Positions 35,848 through 45,668 of a DNA stretch of 64,000 nucleotides are shown here, piece by piece. Numbering within the stretch: the first letter of the stretch is position 1; the number at the start of each line of letters is the position of its first letter. Below the pieces are notes generated by a model. That model had not been told where the DNA came from and did not search any database. It saw only the letters and a program-made list of their open reading frames with translations. Both the position numbers and the translations under genes were made by a program. The DNA comes from Phallus indusiatus (Eukaryota; Basidiomycota; Agaricomycetes; Phallales; Phallaceae), in the NCBI GenBank assembly GCA_027605045.1, contig JAQFWX010000004.1, positions 1,116,001 to 1,180,000 on the forward strand, written 5' to 3'.

Positions 35848-38160
35848 TCACGTAGTAAGGCCTAGTAGATCTGTCATGATCAACACTTTTGGTCTTCCGA
35901 GGCTCTTGGTTAGGATGTCCGCCGGCATCTCACCCGTCGGGATGTACTCGATTTGAATGGATTTTCTCGCGACCTCGTCGCGAAGCCAGTAGAAGCGCAA
36001 ATCTAGGTGCTTGACCCGTCCATGGTGGTCTGGATTCTTAGCGACCGACAACGCCGATTGATTGTCAATGTATAATGTAGATGGTGAGTTAGATTCATAA
36101 CCTAGCTCTTTGAAGAGGTTTCTGAGCCAAAGTATTTCTTGCGCAGCTGACACCGCTGCAACATATTCGGCTTCTGTTGTTGATAGAGTTACGAATGGTT
36201 GTAAGCGGCTCATCCAGCTTATTGCACCTGTACCCATCTTGATCACGAATCCTGATGTAGATCGGCCGTTGTCTGGGTTCCCACCATGGGAGGCATCGCT
36301 GTAGGAGACAAAGAGCTCGCGCGATTTAGCATCTGGTGTGTATTTTAGTTTGTAGTCTTTTGTTCCTTTAATGTAACGCAGTAGATTCTTAAGCGCATTC
36401 CAATGTTGTGGACCAGGTGATTTGCTGAATCTGGATAGAACGCCAACCGCATAGGCAATATCCGGACGGGTCGCTATTGCAAGGTAAGCAACTGCCCCAA
36501 GTATGTTTATATACGGGATTTTTCTCATTTCTTCTTTCTCTTCATCATTAGCAGGTCCCATTGATGAAGATAGTGTAATGCTGGGGTCTAGAGGCGTCGA
36601 TATGGGTTTGCAGTCCGACATGTTGGCACGATCAAGGATATCCAGGATGTATTGGTGTTGTGATAAGGTGAGTGATCTGTCTTCTCGATTGCGTTCGACT
36701 TTTACTCCTAGTAGGTAGCTCGTTTCCCCTAGGTCGCGAAGCTTGAAGTGGTCTTTTAATCGACTTATGAGTTCTTGGATTCGCGCCATGTCTTTTCCGG
36801 CTATTGTGATGTCATCGACAAAGACCGGGACCATTACACGGCTTTTGTCATTTTCACGGTTGTAAACCCAAACGCTGTGTTCACACCTGACTCGTGTGAA
36901 TCCCATGCCACATAGGGTCTTGTGAAGCTTTTTGTGCCATTCCCTTCCTGCTTGTTTGAGCCCATAAAGCGCGCGTTTTAGGCGTAGTGCGTGTGTCTTA
37001 TCTGCTGTCTCAAAACCTTCGGGTTCTTTCATGTAAACTTCTTCTTCAAGTTCTCCATTAAGAAATGCTGATGATACATCCACACTTCTTAGTTCTAGAT
37101 CTTCCAATGCAGCAAGAGCAAGAATAGCGCGGATGGTTGCCCACTTTGGTGTAGGGGAGAATGTTTCGGTAAAGTCAAAACCAGGTCTTTGCGCATAGCC
37201 TCTTGCAACTAATCTAGCTTTATAGCGTTCAATGGATCCGTCCGCATCTCGTTTTACTTTGAAGACCCAACGACTACCGATTGCTTTTCGGTTTGGTGGG
37301 AGTTTCACTAGTTCAAAGACTCCGTTTTCAGCTAAGGCTTGCATTTCGTCTAGCGCGGCATTATACCACTTGTCGGCCTCTGGTTTTGGTCGTGCAAGCG
37401 CTTCTGCAAGTGACTTTGGTTCGTTATCATGGCCCGTTGTTAGTAGCGCACACTCTACTCGGAGGCTGAATGCAGCTTCAAGGGCTTCCGAGAACGTAAG
37501 GTATGCTTCGTCCTCGTGTAAGGTTGCTATGTCCACGCTGACTTCTGCATTTTCGTTAGCAGGTTCTGGTTGAACTGCTTCTTCTTCTTGGTGTCTATTA
37601 CGCTGACGCCAACCTCGTCCCGTGTTTTCTTCTGGTATGATGAGGCCGTGTGGGCCGTACCTTGGTTCGAAGCGGGCACGTGGTGGACTTGGTGATCTGG
37701 ATGATGGAAGGCTGGGTAGTGGTGTTAGGGGAGATTCAGGCAACACGGCTGGTGTATTTGGGACTGGTGGGTCGTCAGCTTCAGGTAATGCCGTGTCGGG
37801 ATCCTCATCTGAGTATTCTCCCCCTCGATAGGGTATTTCTGAAGGGATGACTCCCCCTGATTCAGTGTCATGTTTGTAGGGTAATGATGGGATCAATTCT
37901 TTGATAGCGTTATATGAATGTTTTGTATTTCCAAGAAAAACACGTTCATCAAATAAAGCATGACTTGATTCTATCATTCGCTGCGTTTTGGGATTGTAAA
38001 AGATGCAGGCTTTCTTGTCTGTGGCATAACCAACAAATATGCATTTTATTGCGTGTGCATCAAGGTTCCGCCGCTTTGACTTCTTGACTAGGACATATGC
38101 AAGGCACCCAAACACTCTTAGATGAGATAGGTTCGGTTTTCGTCCCGTCCACTTTTCATA
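35848..38160 (-). pseudogene. Copia pol, 3' part: end of integrase, reverse transcriptase, RNase H
   Basis: About 770 codons continuing the integrase C-terminal region (HLRVFGCLAYVLVKKSKRRN) into the RVT_2 reverse transcriptase (SRWVFKVKRDADGSIERYKA; TETFSPTPKWATIRAILALA; DVSSAFLNGELEEEVYM; catalytic FVDD in PVFVDDITIAG) and copia RNase H (YSDASHGGNPDNGRSTSGF; LSTTEAEYVA; NPDHHGRVKHLDLRFYWLRD). The frame is open to its stop, which lies seven bases from the polypurine tract. It is cut off from its 5' part by the gypsy insertion, so this copy cannot make a full polyprotein. Confidence 0.95.
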
Positions 38161-38165
38161 TGGAG

Positions 38166-38516
38166 TGTTACGGTACGCTAGCGCCTTGCCCTATTATTCG
38201 ATTTCTTCGATTTCTTTCGATTTCATTTCACACTTCGATTTCCACCATTTCCCGTATTTTGTCATTTCCACTATTTTCATCGTTTTCTCGATCTCTCGAT
38301 CTTTCGATTTATTTCGATTTTTGTCTGTATCTCCTCGGATCCCATGGGGATCAGTCGGGCGCCTCATATCCTGTACTTATATGCGATTTCCCTAGAGGGG
38401 GATACCTAAGCTTGTTCTCTTAGGTTTTCCCTCCTCTAGGTGAGTAGTTAGTCGTTGTCCCCCAATAGATCTTAGGTTTTCCCTCCTCTAGGTGTGTGCC
38501 CTGAGTCGCCCTAACA
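38166..38516 (+). repeat. Gypsy 5' LTR
   Basis: Starts TGTTACGG, ends CCCTAACA. Contains a TATA element at about 38378-38383, a putative transcript start at 38408 and a 23-bp direct repeat (CTTAGGTTTTCCCTCCTCTA-GGTG) in the R/U5 part. The U3 part is rich in the repeated motif TTTCGATTT. Confidence 0.97.
38378..38418 (+). promoter_or_regulatory. LTR TATA box and putative transcript start with self-primer
   Basis: TATATG lies about 30 nt before AAGCTTGTTCT (38408-38418), the usual TATA-to-start spacing. That 11-mer is the exact reverse complement of the primer-binding site inside the LTR. The start itself is inferred from this geometry. Confidence 0.7.
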
Positions 38517-38518
38517 GT

Positions 38519-38529
38519 AGAACAAGCTT
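38519..38529 (+). other. Gypsy primer-binding site, self-primed type
   Basis: AGAACAAGCTT, two bases after the 5' LTR. It pairs perfectly with AAGCTTGTTCT in the LTR and does not resemble the 3' CCA-end complement (TGG...) of a tRNA. This is the arrangement known from fission yeast Tf1, where the first 11 nt of the mRNA fold back to prime reverse transcription. Confidence 0.75.
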
Positions 38530-38660
38530 CTACCTTCGGACCGGTCGTTTCTATTGTCGTTTTCCTTCGGAAACTCTTTGTCAGCAGCGTCTCAGACGTT
38601 CCCGACGCTTTTCGCCCATAAAACGACCCCCCCGTCCTTCGTTCTTCGATTCCTTTCGTC

Positions 38661-39899
38661 ATGGAACAGCCTGAGAGTGATCCCATCGTTCGCCTCACTG
38701 CGATTGAACAAAGAATGGAAGAGCTTGTAACTCATCTCAACCGACTTCTTCCCCCCCAGGCTTCTACTGCCGATCCCGCTAATCCGAACACCCCTAATCC
38801 TGGAGCCTCGGTTCCAAATCCTCAAAACGAGACAAGATCGTCTCGAAACACTCGCCCTGCTGTACCTCTCGCCTATGACGGAGATCGCAAAAATGGCCGT
38901 ACATTCTGGAACTCGGTCGAACTCTACATGAGCGTATGCGGTGGCGATTTCCCGAATCTCAGTACCAAAGTCATCTGGGTACTATCCTACATGAATAGTG
39001 GACGCGCTGGTGCCTTTGCCGAACTTGTTCAGGCCCAGTACAACCGGGGACTGGCTCCTTATGAGACCTGGGAAGATTTCCGACAAAAGTTTCGTTCTGA
39101 ATTCTTCCCAGTGACCGAAGCCGAGGATGCATTGAATCTCCTTCTTTCGGGACGTTATGCTCAAGGAGGTCGAAATGTAGACGATTACACCAACGCGTTT
39201 CGCATAATCGTAGATCGTGCTGGATTTACGATTCATGATGGCCTTGCGCTGACGACGTATTATCGACAAGGTTTAGACCGGGAGATCTCTAGTAAAGTGG
39301 GAACGATGCAGAATCGACCCGATTACAGCGACTACGAAGGATGGGTTCAGGCTGCTAGACTCTTCGATCAAGCTCGCCGTACCAACGATGCTTTCAATGC
39401 CACCCAACGTCGAGTCATTGCCGGTAATTCGACTTCAACCCCTCTTACGTCGATTCCGATCTCTCGAACTCGACCCAGCCCATTCCCGATCTACCAACAT
39501 ACGACGGGACCCCCTATTTACTCCCCACCTCCTTTTCCTCCACCTCGTGCACCGATCCCTGCCACCATGTCTCACCCAATACGACCACCGATTTCTGCCC
39601 CTGCTAATGTTGCACCTCCAACCCGAAATGATGCCATGGAGGTTGATGCTGCTCGCCGCCGCATACAGACTGAGACAGCCCGGTGTTTCCGATGTGGACA
39701 ATTAGGTCATCTTGTTAAGGACTGCCCACGCGCATTCGATGTTCGATTTATGCAGACCGATGAAATCGACGAGATTCTCGAGCAACGATTTGCTCAACAA
39801 GATGTGCTGGAAACACAGAATCGTGTCGAGATCGCTACGGAAGAAAACGAGATCGCGGTCACTGCAACTAGAGAGGATTTTCAGAATGGCAGCGAGTAA
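38661..39899 (+). CDS. Gypsy Gag polyprotein
   Basis: 412 aa. N-terminal coiled coil (IEQRMEELVTHLNRLLP), Retrotrans_gag capsid-like region (GDRKNGRTFWNSVELYMSVC; YETWEDFRQKFRSEFFPVTE; YRQGLDREISSKV), a Pro-rich linker and one CCHC zinc knuckle (CFRCGQLGHLVKDC). Intact. Its end overlaps the pol frame by 28 nt in the -1 register, so pol is probably made by -1 frameshifting. Confidence 0.95.
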   Translation: MEQPESDPIVRLTAIEQRMEELVTHLNRLLPPQASTADPANPNTPNPGASVPNPQNETRSSRNTRPAVPLAYDGDRKNGRTFWNSVELYMSVCGGDFPNLSTKVIWVLSYMNSGRAGAFAELVQAQYNRGLAPYETWEDFRQKFRSEFFPVTEAEDALNLLLSGRYAQGGRNVDDYTNAFRIIVDRAGFTIHDGLALTTYYRQGLDREISSKVGTMQNRPDYSDYEGWVQAARLFDQARRTNDAFNATQRRVIAGNSTSTPLTSIPISRTRPSPFPIYQHTTGPPIYSPPPFPPPRAPIPATMSHPIRPPISAPANVAPPTRNDAMEVDAARRRIQTETARCFRCGQLGHLVKDCPRAFDVRFMQTDEIDEILEQRFAQQDVLETQNRVEIATEENEIAVTATREDFQNGSE

Positions 39900-40648
39900 G
39901 GGATGCGCCCTCACTGCCAACGTCAAATAGATTCGATGTATTGTACATAGAAGACAAGTGCAATGAAATTTCTGATTCGAATTCTATTGACTCTGATGCA
40001 TCCATTCCTCTCTCGAACCCTCTGATCCCTGGTCCTCGTCGCCTTTCGATTGGAAGACGCAAGCGAATTCCACACGAATACCGTCTCAATGCCACTGCCG
40101 GCACTCAGAAGCTCGAGATCGATGTAGAACTTCAGAGCACCGATACGGGCGATCTCATTCACTCGAAGGCGATGCTCGACACTGGTGCTAGTGGGATGTT
40201 CCTCGATCAGGACTTCGTCGAGAAGAATCGGCTCCCGAAGATTCGATTACCGAAACCGATTCCCGTTTTCAATGTTGATGGTACTCCCAATCAGGCGGGA
40301 AATATCACGCATGTAGTGGACCTGGTGATGCGATATCAAACCCATTCCGAACGTGTCATGTTCGCCGTCACCGCCCTCGGCAAATATCCAGTGTTGCTGG
40401 GACTACCCTGGTTCAAGGCTCACAACCCGGTAATCGACTACTCAACTGGAGAGGTCGAGTTAACCCGGTGTAATCCCGAATGTCGATCTTGTAGACCGCC
40501 TTCTACTGAAAAGAAAGGCCCGAAACGTTTCCTGCGTTCAGTTCGAGCGATCCCTCCCGTTTCCCTGGACGAAACTGAATCCACTGATCCAGATATGCCA
40601 GATCTCGTGAATGTGGAAGACGAGTTTCACCCAGAAGAAGGTGATTGA
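39872..40648 (+). CDS. Gypsy pol, 5' part: aspartic protease
   Basis: Open in the -1 frame relative to gag from just after a TAG at 39869. Contains the retropepsin site AMLDTGASGMFLDQDF and the flap/second-half region YPVLLGLPWFKAHNPVIDY. Ends at an in-frame TGA (40646-40648). The same frame then runs on without a break into reverse transcriptase, so this single stop splits pol. Confidence 0.9.
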   Translation, partial: RGFSEWQRVRDAPSLPTSNRFDVLYIEDKCNEISDSNSIDSDASIPLSNPLIPGPRRLSIGRRKRIPHEYRLNATAGTQKLEIDVELQSTDTGDLIHSKAMLDTGASGMFLDQDFVEKNRLPKIRLPKPIPVFNVDGTPNQAGNITHVVDLVMRYQTHSERVMFAVTALGKYPVLLGLPWFKAHNPVIDYSTGEVELTRCNPECRSCRPPSTEKKGPKRFLRSVRAIPPVSLDETESTDPDMPDLVNVEDEFHPEEGD

Positions 40649-43600
40649 TTATTCGCGGTTTCCCTTAATTCAGAACCCCTGGATGAATGTCGTATCAGAG
40701 CAACCGAAACCATCTCACAGCGGTTGGCGCAAGCGCATGCGAACAATACGAGGGATGCACCCAAATCTGGATTTCGAGAGATCGTTCCCGAAACGTTCCA
40801 CGATTTCGAAGACGTCTTCGCGAAAGAATCTTTCGATTCCCTGCCTCCTCCAAAGAAATGGGATCATGCAATAGAGCTCTTACCCGATTCAGATCCCAAG
40901 TTTTGCAAGGTGTACCCTCTGTCGCCTAACGAACAGAAAGAACTCGATGCGTTTTTGGAAGAGAATCTTCGTTCGGGTCGAATCCGCCCTTCGAAATCAC
41001 CCATGGCTTCCCCGGTCTTCTTTATCAAGAAGAAGGATGGCTCCCTACGACTTATTCAGGACTACCGGGCTCTCAACGCGATGACCATCAAAAATCGATA
41101 CCCACTACCTTTAATCCCCGAACTCGTGAACAAATTAAGGGGCGCGAAGTACTTCACAAAACTCGATGTTAGATGGGGATACAACAACGTTCGCATTAAA
41201 GAAGGCGATGAGTGGAAAGCAGCGTTTCGCACAAATCGAGGATTGTTCGAGCCCTTGGTCATGTTCTTTGGTTTAACTAATAGTCCGGCGACCTTCCAGA
41301 CGATGATGAACGAGATCTTCGAGGACATGATCACGGAAGGGGTCGTGGCTGTTTATATCGATGATATCCTGATCTACACGAGAACGAAAGAAGAACACGA
41401 TCGCATCACACGCCGTGTCTTGGAACGACTAAGGGAGCATAAACTCTATCTCAAGGCTGAGAAATGCGAATTCTGCCGTACTAAGATCGAGTATTTAGGT
41501 CTGGTCATTTCCGAGAACACTGTTGAAATGGATCCTGCGAAAGTGTCGGGTGTTAGAGATTGGCCAATCCCAAAGAACGTTACCGAAGTTCAGTCGTTCT
41601 TAGGTTTCGCGAACTTCTATCGTCGATTTATCAAAGATTTCTCGCTGGTCGCCGTCCCCTTGTTTGGCCTCACCAAGAAAGAAGTCCCGTTTATCTGGTC
41701 CGACACCTGCCAACGAGCTTTCGATTCTCTGAAATCGGCAATGACCTCTGCACCGGTTCTTGCGATTCCCGATCCATCGAAACCTTACCGAGTGGAAGCT
41801 GACAGCTCTGACTTTGCAACAGGTGCCGTTTTGTCTCAGCCTTCTCTCGAGGACAACAAATGGCACCCGGTAGCCTTCTTTTCGAAGGCTTTGAGCCCAG
41901 TGGAGCGAAATTACGAAATCCACGACAAAGAGATGCTGGCCATCATTCGAGCATTGGAGGAATGGCGACATTTTTTGGAAGGTGCGACCCATCCAATCGA
42001 CATTCGCACGGATCACAAAAACCTGGAGTATTTTATGACGGCTCGTAATCTAAATCGTAGACAAGCTCGTTGGTCGGTTTATCTCGCTCGTTTCGATTTC
42101 ACCCTGCGGCATATACCTGGCAAATCAATGGGTAAGCCTGACGGTCTGTCGCGTCGTGCTGATCATGGTTCGGGAAAGTTGGACAATCAAGGTATCACCC
42201 TAATCCGACCCGAAATGTTTGCGATCAACGCCATGCAAACATTCCGCCTTAGAGGGGAGGAGGACGAGTTCTTAGGCCAGATACGGAAAGCGAACAGAGA
42301 AGGCAAACGAGAAGATAGCGTCTCGAAAGCCATCGAATCCCTCAAGGCGATAGGCGGGAGATCGGTTCACACCAGTGAATGGGCTGAAGATCAAGACGTC
42401 ATTTACTACCGAGGGAAGATTTATGTTCCCGAAGTGGACGATCTGCGTCGAGAAATCCTCCAACGACACCATGACACCAAACTCGCAGGTCACCCAGGTC
42501 GATTTAAAACGCTAGAACTGGTATCGCGAACCTTTTGGTGGCCTGGGATCTCTAGATATGTACAGCGGTATGTAGAGGCTTGTGACGCTTGTATGCGTAC
42601 GAAACCTTCTCGACATGCTCCGTATGGTGAATTGCAACCTACCGAAACTCCAAATCGACCTTGGCAATTCATATCGGTCGATTTCGTCGTCGAACTCCCG
42701 GAATCGAATGGTTATGATGCAATTCTTTCGGTAGTAGATTCGCTGACAAAACGGGTTCATTTCGTCCCGACGTTTACTACCGTTGACGCTTCTGGCCTTG
42801 CGTCTCTGTATCTCCAACACGTCTGGAAATTGCACGGATTACCCGAGAAGATCATATCGGATCGCGGACCTCAGTTCTCGTCTCGTTTTACCCAAGAACT
42901 CTCTCGACTACTCGGTATTCGGCTCGCACGCTCCACTGCATACCACCCCCAAACCGATGGTCAGACAGAGCGAGCTAATGCTGAAGTAGAGCAGTATCTC
43001 CGTATCTTTACCTCCGAACGCCAAGACGATTGGGATCGACTGCTACCCATGGCTGAATTCGCATATAACAATCATGTTCATTCGGCCACTCAAGCTACGC
43101 CTTTCGAGCTCGACACTGGTCGCCATCCTCGAATGGGCTTCGAACCGCGTTCGACCGAATCGAAGATCGAATCGGTTAATGATTTCAAAGATAGGATGTC
43201 TCGTTCTTGGGAGGAAGCTCACGCTGCGATCCTTAAGGCTAAGGACGACATGGCTAAGTACTATGATCGTAAACATTTGCCGGCTCCTGACTACAAATCT
43301 GGAGACAAGGTTTATCTAGATGCTAGCGACATCAAGACCACTCGTCCGTCGGCCAAGTTATCGCATCGTTTTCTGGGCCCCTTTCCCATTGCAGCAAAAA
43401 TCGGAACTCGAGCGTATCGACTCGTTCTACCGAAATCGATGTCTCGAATTCACCCTGTATTCCACGTCAGTAAGTTGAAACCAATGGTGCCAGACAGCAT
43501 ACCAGGTCGTCGTTCTAAGCCTCCTCCACCCCGGAGATTCGCGACGATGGTGAGCACTACGTGGTTGAAGAAATACTGGATAGTCGTGTTTTCCGTCGAC

Positions 43601-43825
43601 GTCTGGAGTTCAAGGTTAGATGGGAGGGCTATGGTCCAGAGCATGACCAATGGGTCCCAGAGAAAGATGTTGCGGCACACGATCTCATACAAGATTTCTA
43701 CCGATCTCATCCGAACGCACCTCGAACAATTGGTGGTCTTATTTTCCTTCCGCGTCCTAATAGTTAAGTCTCAGGCGTCGGGTCGCCGCCTTGTTGAAGG
43801 GGAGGGTGGTGTTACGGTACGCTAG
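40649..43825 (+). CDS. Gypsy pol, 3' part: RT, RNase H, integrase
   Basis: Same frame as the protease, beginning directly after the TGA. RT: PLSPNEQKELDAFLEENLRS, FFIKKKDGSLRLIQDYRALN, LDVRWGYNNVRIKEGDEWKA, catalytic YIDD (VAVYIDDILIYT). RNase H: RVEADSSDFATGAVLSQ, EIHDKEMLAII, RTDHKNLEYF. Integrase: zinc finger H-H-C-C (HDTKLAGHPGRFKTLELV; CDACMRTK), catalytic core with SVDFVVELP, SDRGPQFSS and HPQTDGQTERANAEVE. The C-terminal GPY-like end (SHRFLGPFPIAAKIG; RIHPVFHVSKLKP) is present. After about 43525 the frame is lost for the chromodomain and the reading runs on into the 3' LTR. Confidence 0.93.
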   Translation, partial: LFAVSLNSEPLDECRIRATETISQRLAQAHANNTRDAPKSGFREIVPETFHDFEDVFAKESFDSLPPPKKWDHAIELLPDSDPKFCKVYPLSPNEQKELDAFLEENLRSGRIRPSKSPMASPVFFIKKKDGSLRLIQDYRALNAMTIKNRYPLPLIPELVNKLRGAKYFTKLDVRWGYNNVRIKEGDEWKAAFRTNRGLFEPLVMFFGLTNSPATFQTMMNEIFEDMITEGVVAVYIDDILIYTRTKEEHDRITRRVLERLREHKLYLKAEKCEFCRTKIEYLGLVISENTVEMDPAKVSGVRDWPIPKNVTEVQSFLGFANFYRRFIKDFSLVAVPLFGLTKKEVPFIWSDTCQRAFDSLKSAMTSAPVLAIPDPSKPYRVEADSSDFATGAVLSQPSLEDNKWHPVAFFSKALSPVERNYEIHDKEMLAIIRALEEWRHFLEGATHPIDIRTDHKNLEYFMTARNLNRRQARWSVYLARFDFTLRHIPGKSMGKPDGLSRRADHGSGKLDNQGITLIRPEMFAINAMQTFRLRGEEDEFLGQIRKANREGKREDSVSKAIESLKAIGGRSVHTSEWAEDQDVIYYRGKIYVPEVDDLRREILQRHHDTKLAGHPGRFKTLELVSRTFWWPGISRYVQRYVEACDACMRTKPSRHAPYGELQPTETPNRPWQFISVDFVVELPESNGYDAILSVVDSLTKRVHFVPTFTTVDASGLASLYLQHVWKLHGLPEKIISDRGPQFSSRFTQELSRLLGIRLARSTAYHPQTDGQTERANAEVEQYLRIFTSERQDDWDRLLPMAEFAYNNHVHSATQATPFELDTGRHPRMGFEPRSTESKIESVNDFKDRMSRSWEEAHAAILKAKDDMAKYYDRKHLPAPDYKSGDKVYLDASDIKTTRPSAKLSHRFLGPFPIAAKIGTRAYRLVLPKSMSRIHPVFHVSKLKPMVPDSIPGRRSKPPPPRRFATMVSTTWLKKYWIVVFSVDVWSSRLDGRAMVQSMTNGSQRKMLRHTISYKISTDLIRTHLEQLVVLFSFRVLIVKSQASGRRLVEGEGGVTVR
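43526..43767 (+). pseudogene. Chromodomain of gypsy pol, out of frame
   Basis: In the -1 frame relative to integrase there is a clear chromodomain: EHYVVEEILDSRV, then RRLEFKVRWEGYGPEHDQWV and PEKDVAAHDLIQDFY. It would join integrase in frame if the C run at about 43526-43531 had one more C. Chromodomains steer chromovirus integration to marked chromatin. As written, this copy cannot make an integrase-chromodomain fusion without frameshifting. Confidence 0.85.
43796..43809 (+). other. Gypsy polypurine tract
   Basis: GAAGGGGAGGGTGG directly before the 3' LTR; one T interrupts the purine run. Confidence 0.8.
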
Positions 43826-44160
43826 CGCCTTGCCCTATTATTCGATTTCTTCGATTTCTTTCGATTTCATTTCACACTTCGATTTCCACCATTTCCCGTA
43901 TTTTGTCATTTCCACTATTTTCATCGTTTTCTCGATCTCTCGATCTTTCGATTTATTTCGATTTTTGTCTGTATCTCCTCGGATCCCATGGGGATCAGTC
44001 GGGCGCCTCATATCCTGTACTTATATGCGATTTCCCTAGAGGGGGATACCTAAGCTTGTTCTCTTAGGTTTTCCCTCCTCTAGGTGAGTAGTTAGTCGTT
44101 GTCCCCCAATAGATCTTAGGTTTTCCCTCCTCTAGGTGTGTGCCCTGAGTCGCCCTAACA
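43810..44160 (+). repeat. Gypsy 3' LTR
   Basis: 351 bp, apparently identical to the 5' LTR. Followed by the TGGAG target duplication and resumption of the copia integrase frame on the minus strand. Confidence 0.97.
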
Positions 44161-45528
44161 TGGAGTACTTTCCGGTGAGGTACGATTTGGACATCTATTT
44201 CGCACATGTATAAATGTGGCTGCTGCCCTCCACCAAAATGAAAATGGCAGTCTAGATTCAACTAAAAGGGTGACGCATCCTTCGATGATCGTTCTATTGA
44301 CACGTTCGGCTACCCCGTTTTGGTATGGTTCGTCGGTTTCTGTGTGTCGCCGTTGGATGCCATGTTCTTGACAGAATTTAATAAAATCCTTTCCCATGTA
44401 TTCACCACCTTTGTCATCTTGGAATTCGACGATCCGGAGGCCCGGATTGGCATTTTCGGCATAGGCTTTGTACACTTTGAATGCAGCAAACGCTTCACTC
44501 TTCTTCCGGAGAGGGTAGACCGCCCAAAATCGAGAGGAATCACATATGAATGTGATCCAATATCTGTATCCCTCAGAGGTAGCAGTGCAAACTGGGCCTT
44601 TGAGATCTGAGTAAACCAGGGCTAGCTTTGTTTGACGTGGCGTATGAGGTTCCTTCGGGACATTATGGCGGTGTAGTTTTCCTCCTATACATGGCTCGCA
44701 TATTGGATCCGGTGGTGTCAGGTTAGTGCATTTTACACCATCAACCAGTTCATTTTCGATCATGGAGCGGATTGTGTCTGGATAGATGTGACCACAACGT
44801 CGATGCCAGAGCGTTAGATTCATGTCGCAGGTGCTTCTTTTATTTGAGTTAGCGGCCACCATTACTGATTCCTTGCAGAAGACTTCTGTTTTGCCACGTA
44901 AGTAACCGACATTTTGGTCTGTGATGTCGGCTGAGAATCGAACCTGGTTGTCATATATGAAATCAACCACAGACTTCTTAACATTAACTGTGTAGCCTTT
45001 CTCACGAGTGAGATAGAAGGGTGACAGTAAATTGTGTTTGAGGTCAGGTACATGCAGTACATCATGAAACTCGACAGGTTCCAATTCTTCCCCATTTGGA
45101 CCTTTTGGCCAGAAGACGATCAACCCGACACCCGCAGAATAAATGACTGAGTCATTAGCAAGTCGAATAGGAACCCGGTGTGGTGCATACATTTTGAACC
45201 ATGTCCGGTGTGGTGTCATAGTTCGAGTTGCGCCCGTGTCAGTGTTCCAATTAGAGGCAGCTGGTGTAGAGAAAGTGTTTGTACTTGCTGCTAACTCCTC
45301 TTTTGCTTTCCTTCTTTTCTTTCTTTTCTTGACTGTTGTAACTGTAGTTGTTACTGTAGCAGTCTTGTGAGTCTGAGCAAGAGTTTTGTGGTTTTCAAAA
45401 GCAGTGCAGAGTGTAGCTAGGTTGACCTCGTATGCGGGTGGTATGTAGTCAAAGAAAGTGCCACATTGTAGATGTTCAGCATTTGTATTGTCCAAGTCTT
45501 TCTTAGAAGTATCAGACACGAAGGACAT
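44161..45528 (-). pseudogene. Copia gag-pol, 5' part: short leader, protease, integrase
   Basis: About 455 codons from MSFVSDTSKKDLDN to the gypsy insertion. Protease active site NTDTGATRTMTPH; GAG_pre-integrase region with the HHCC finger (LWHRRCGHIYPD; CEPCIGGKLHRH); rve catalytic core with LVYSDLKGPV, FQDDKGGEYMGKDF and PYQNGVAERVNRT. Only about 90 residues precede the protease, and they lack a capsid-like domain and a CCHC knuckle; they include a Lys/Arg-rich patch (VKKRKKRRKAKEEL). The frame is broken only by the gypsy element. Confidence 0.93.
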
Positions 45529-45656
45529 GTAGAAGACGCGTGAATAATATTGTGTAAATTTTCTTGTACGGACAGACGGGTGTAGGTAGTGAGAGAGCGA
45601 CGAAAGAAAAAATTGCGGAATCTATTATTTTCGGGCTAGTTTCAAGGCGAAGGCCG

Positions 45657-45668
45657 GGGCCCATAACC
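45657..45668 (-). other. Copia primer-binding site, half-tRNA type (tentative)
   Basis: Next to the 5' LTR the minus strand reads GGTTATGGGCCC. This matches the complement of the anticodon stem-loop of initiator tRNA-Met (GGTTATGAGCCC, recalled from knowledge) with one difference that would be a G:U pair. Copia-type elements are known to use half tRNA-iMet as primer. Confidence 0.5.

Larger units (their letters stand above)
38166..44160 (+). mobile_element. Ty3/gypsy chromovirus inserted in the copia pol gene
   Basis: 5,995-bp element with 351-bp LTRs (TGTTACGG...CCTAACA) and target duplication TGGAG at 38161-38165 and 44161-44165. Domain order gag, protease, RT, RNase H, integrase, chromodomain identifies a chromovirus. 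The LTRs look identical. Because it lies inside the copia element it is the younger of the two insertions. Both flanks join in frame in the copia integrase (TCA-CCG-GAA... to TAT-GAA-AAG). Confidence 0.97.
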
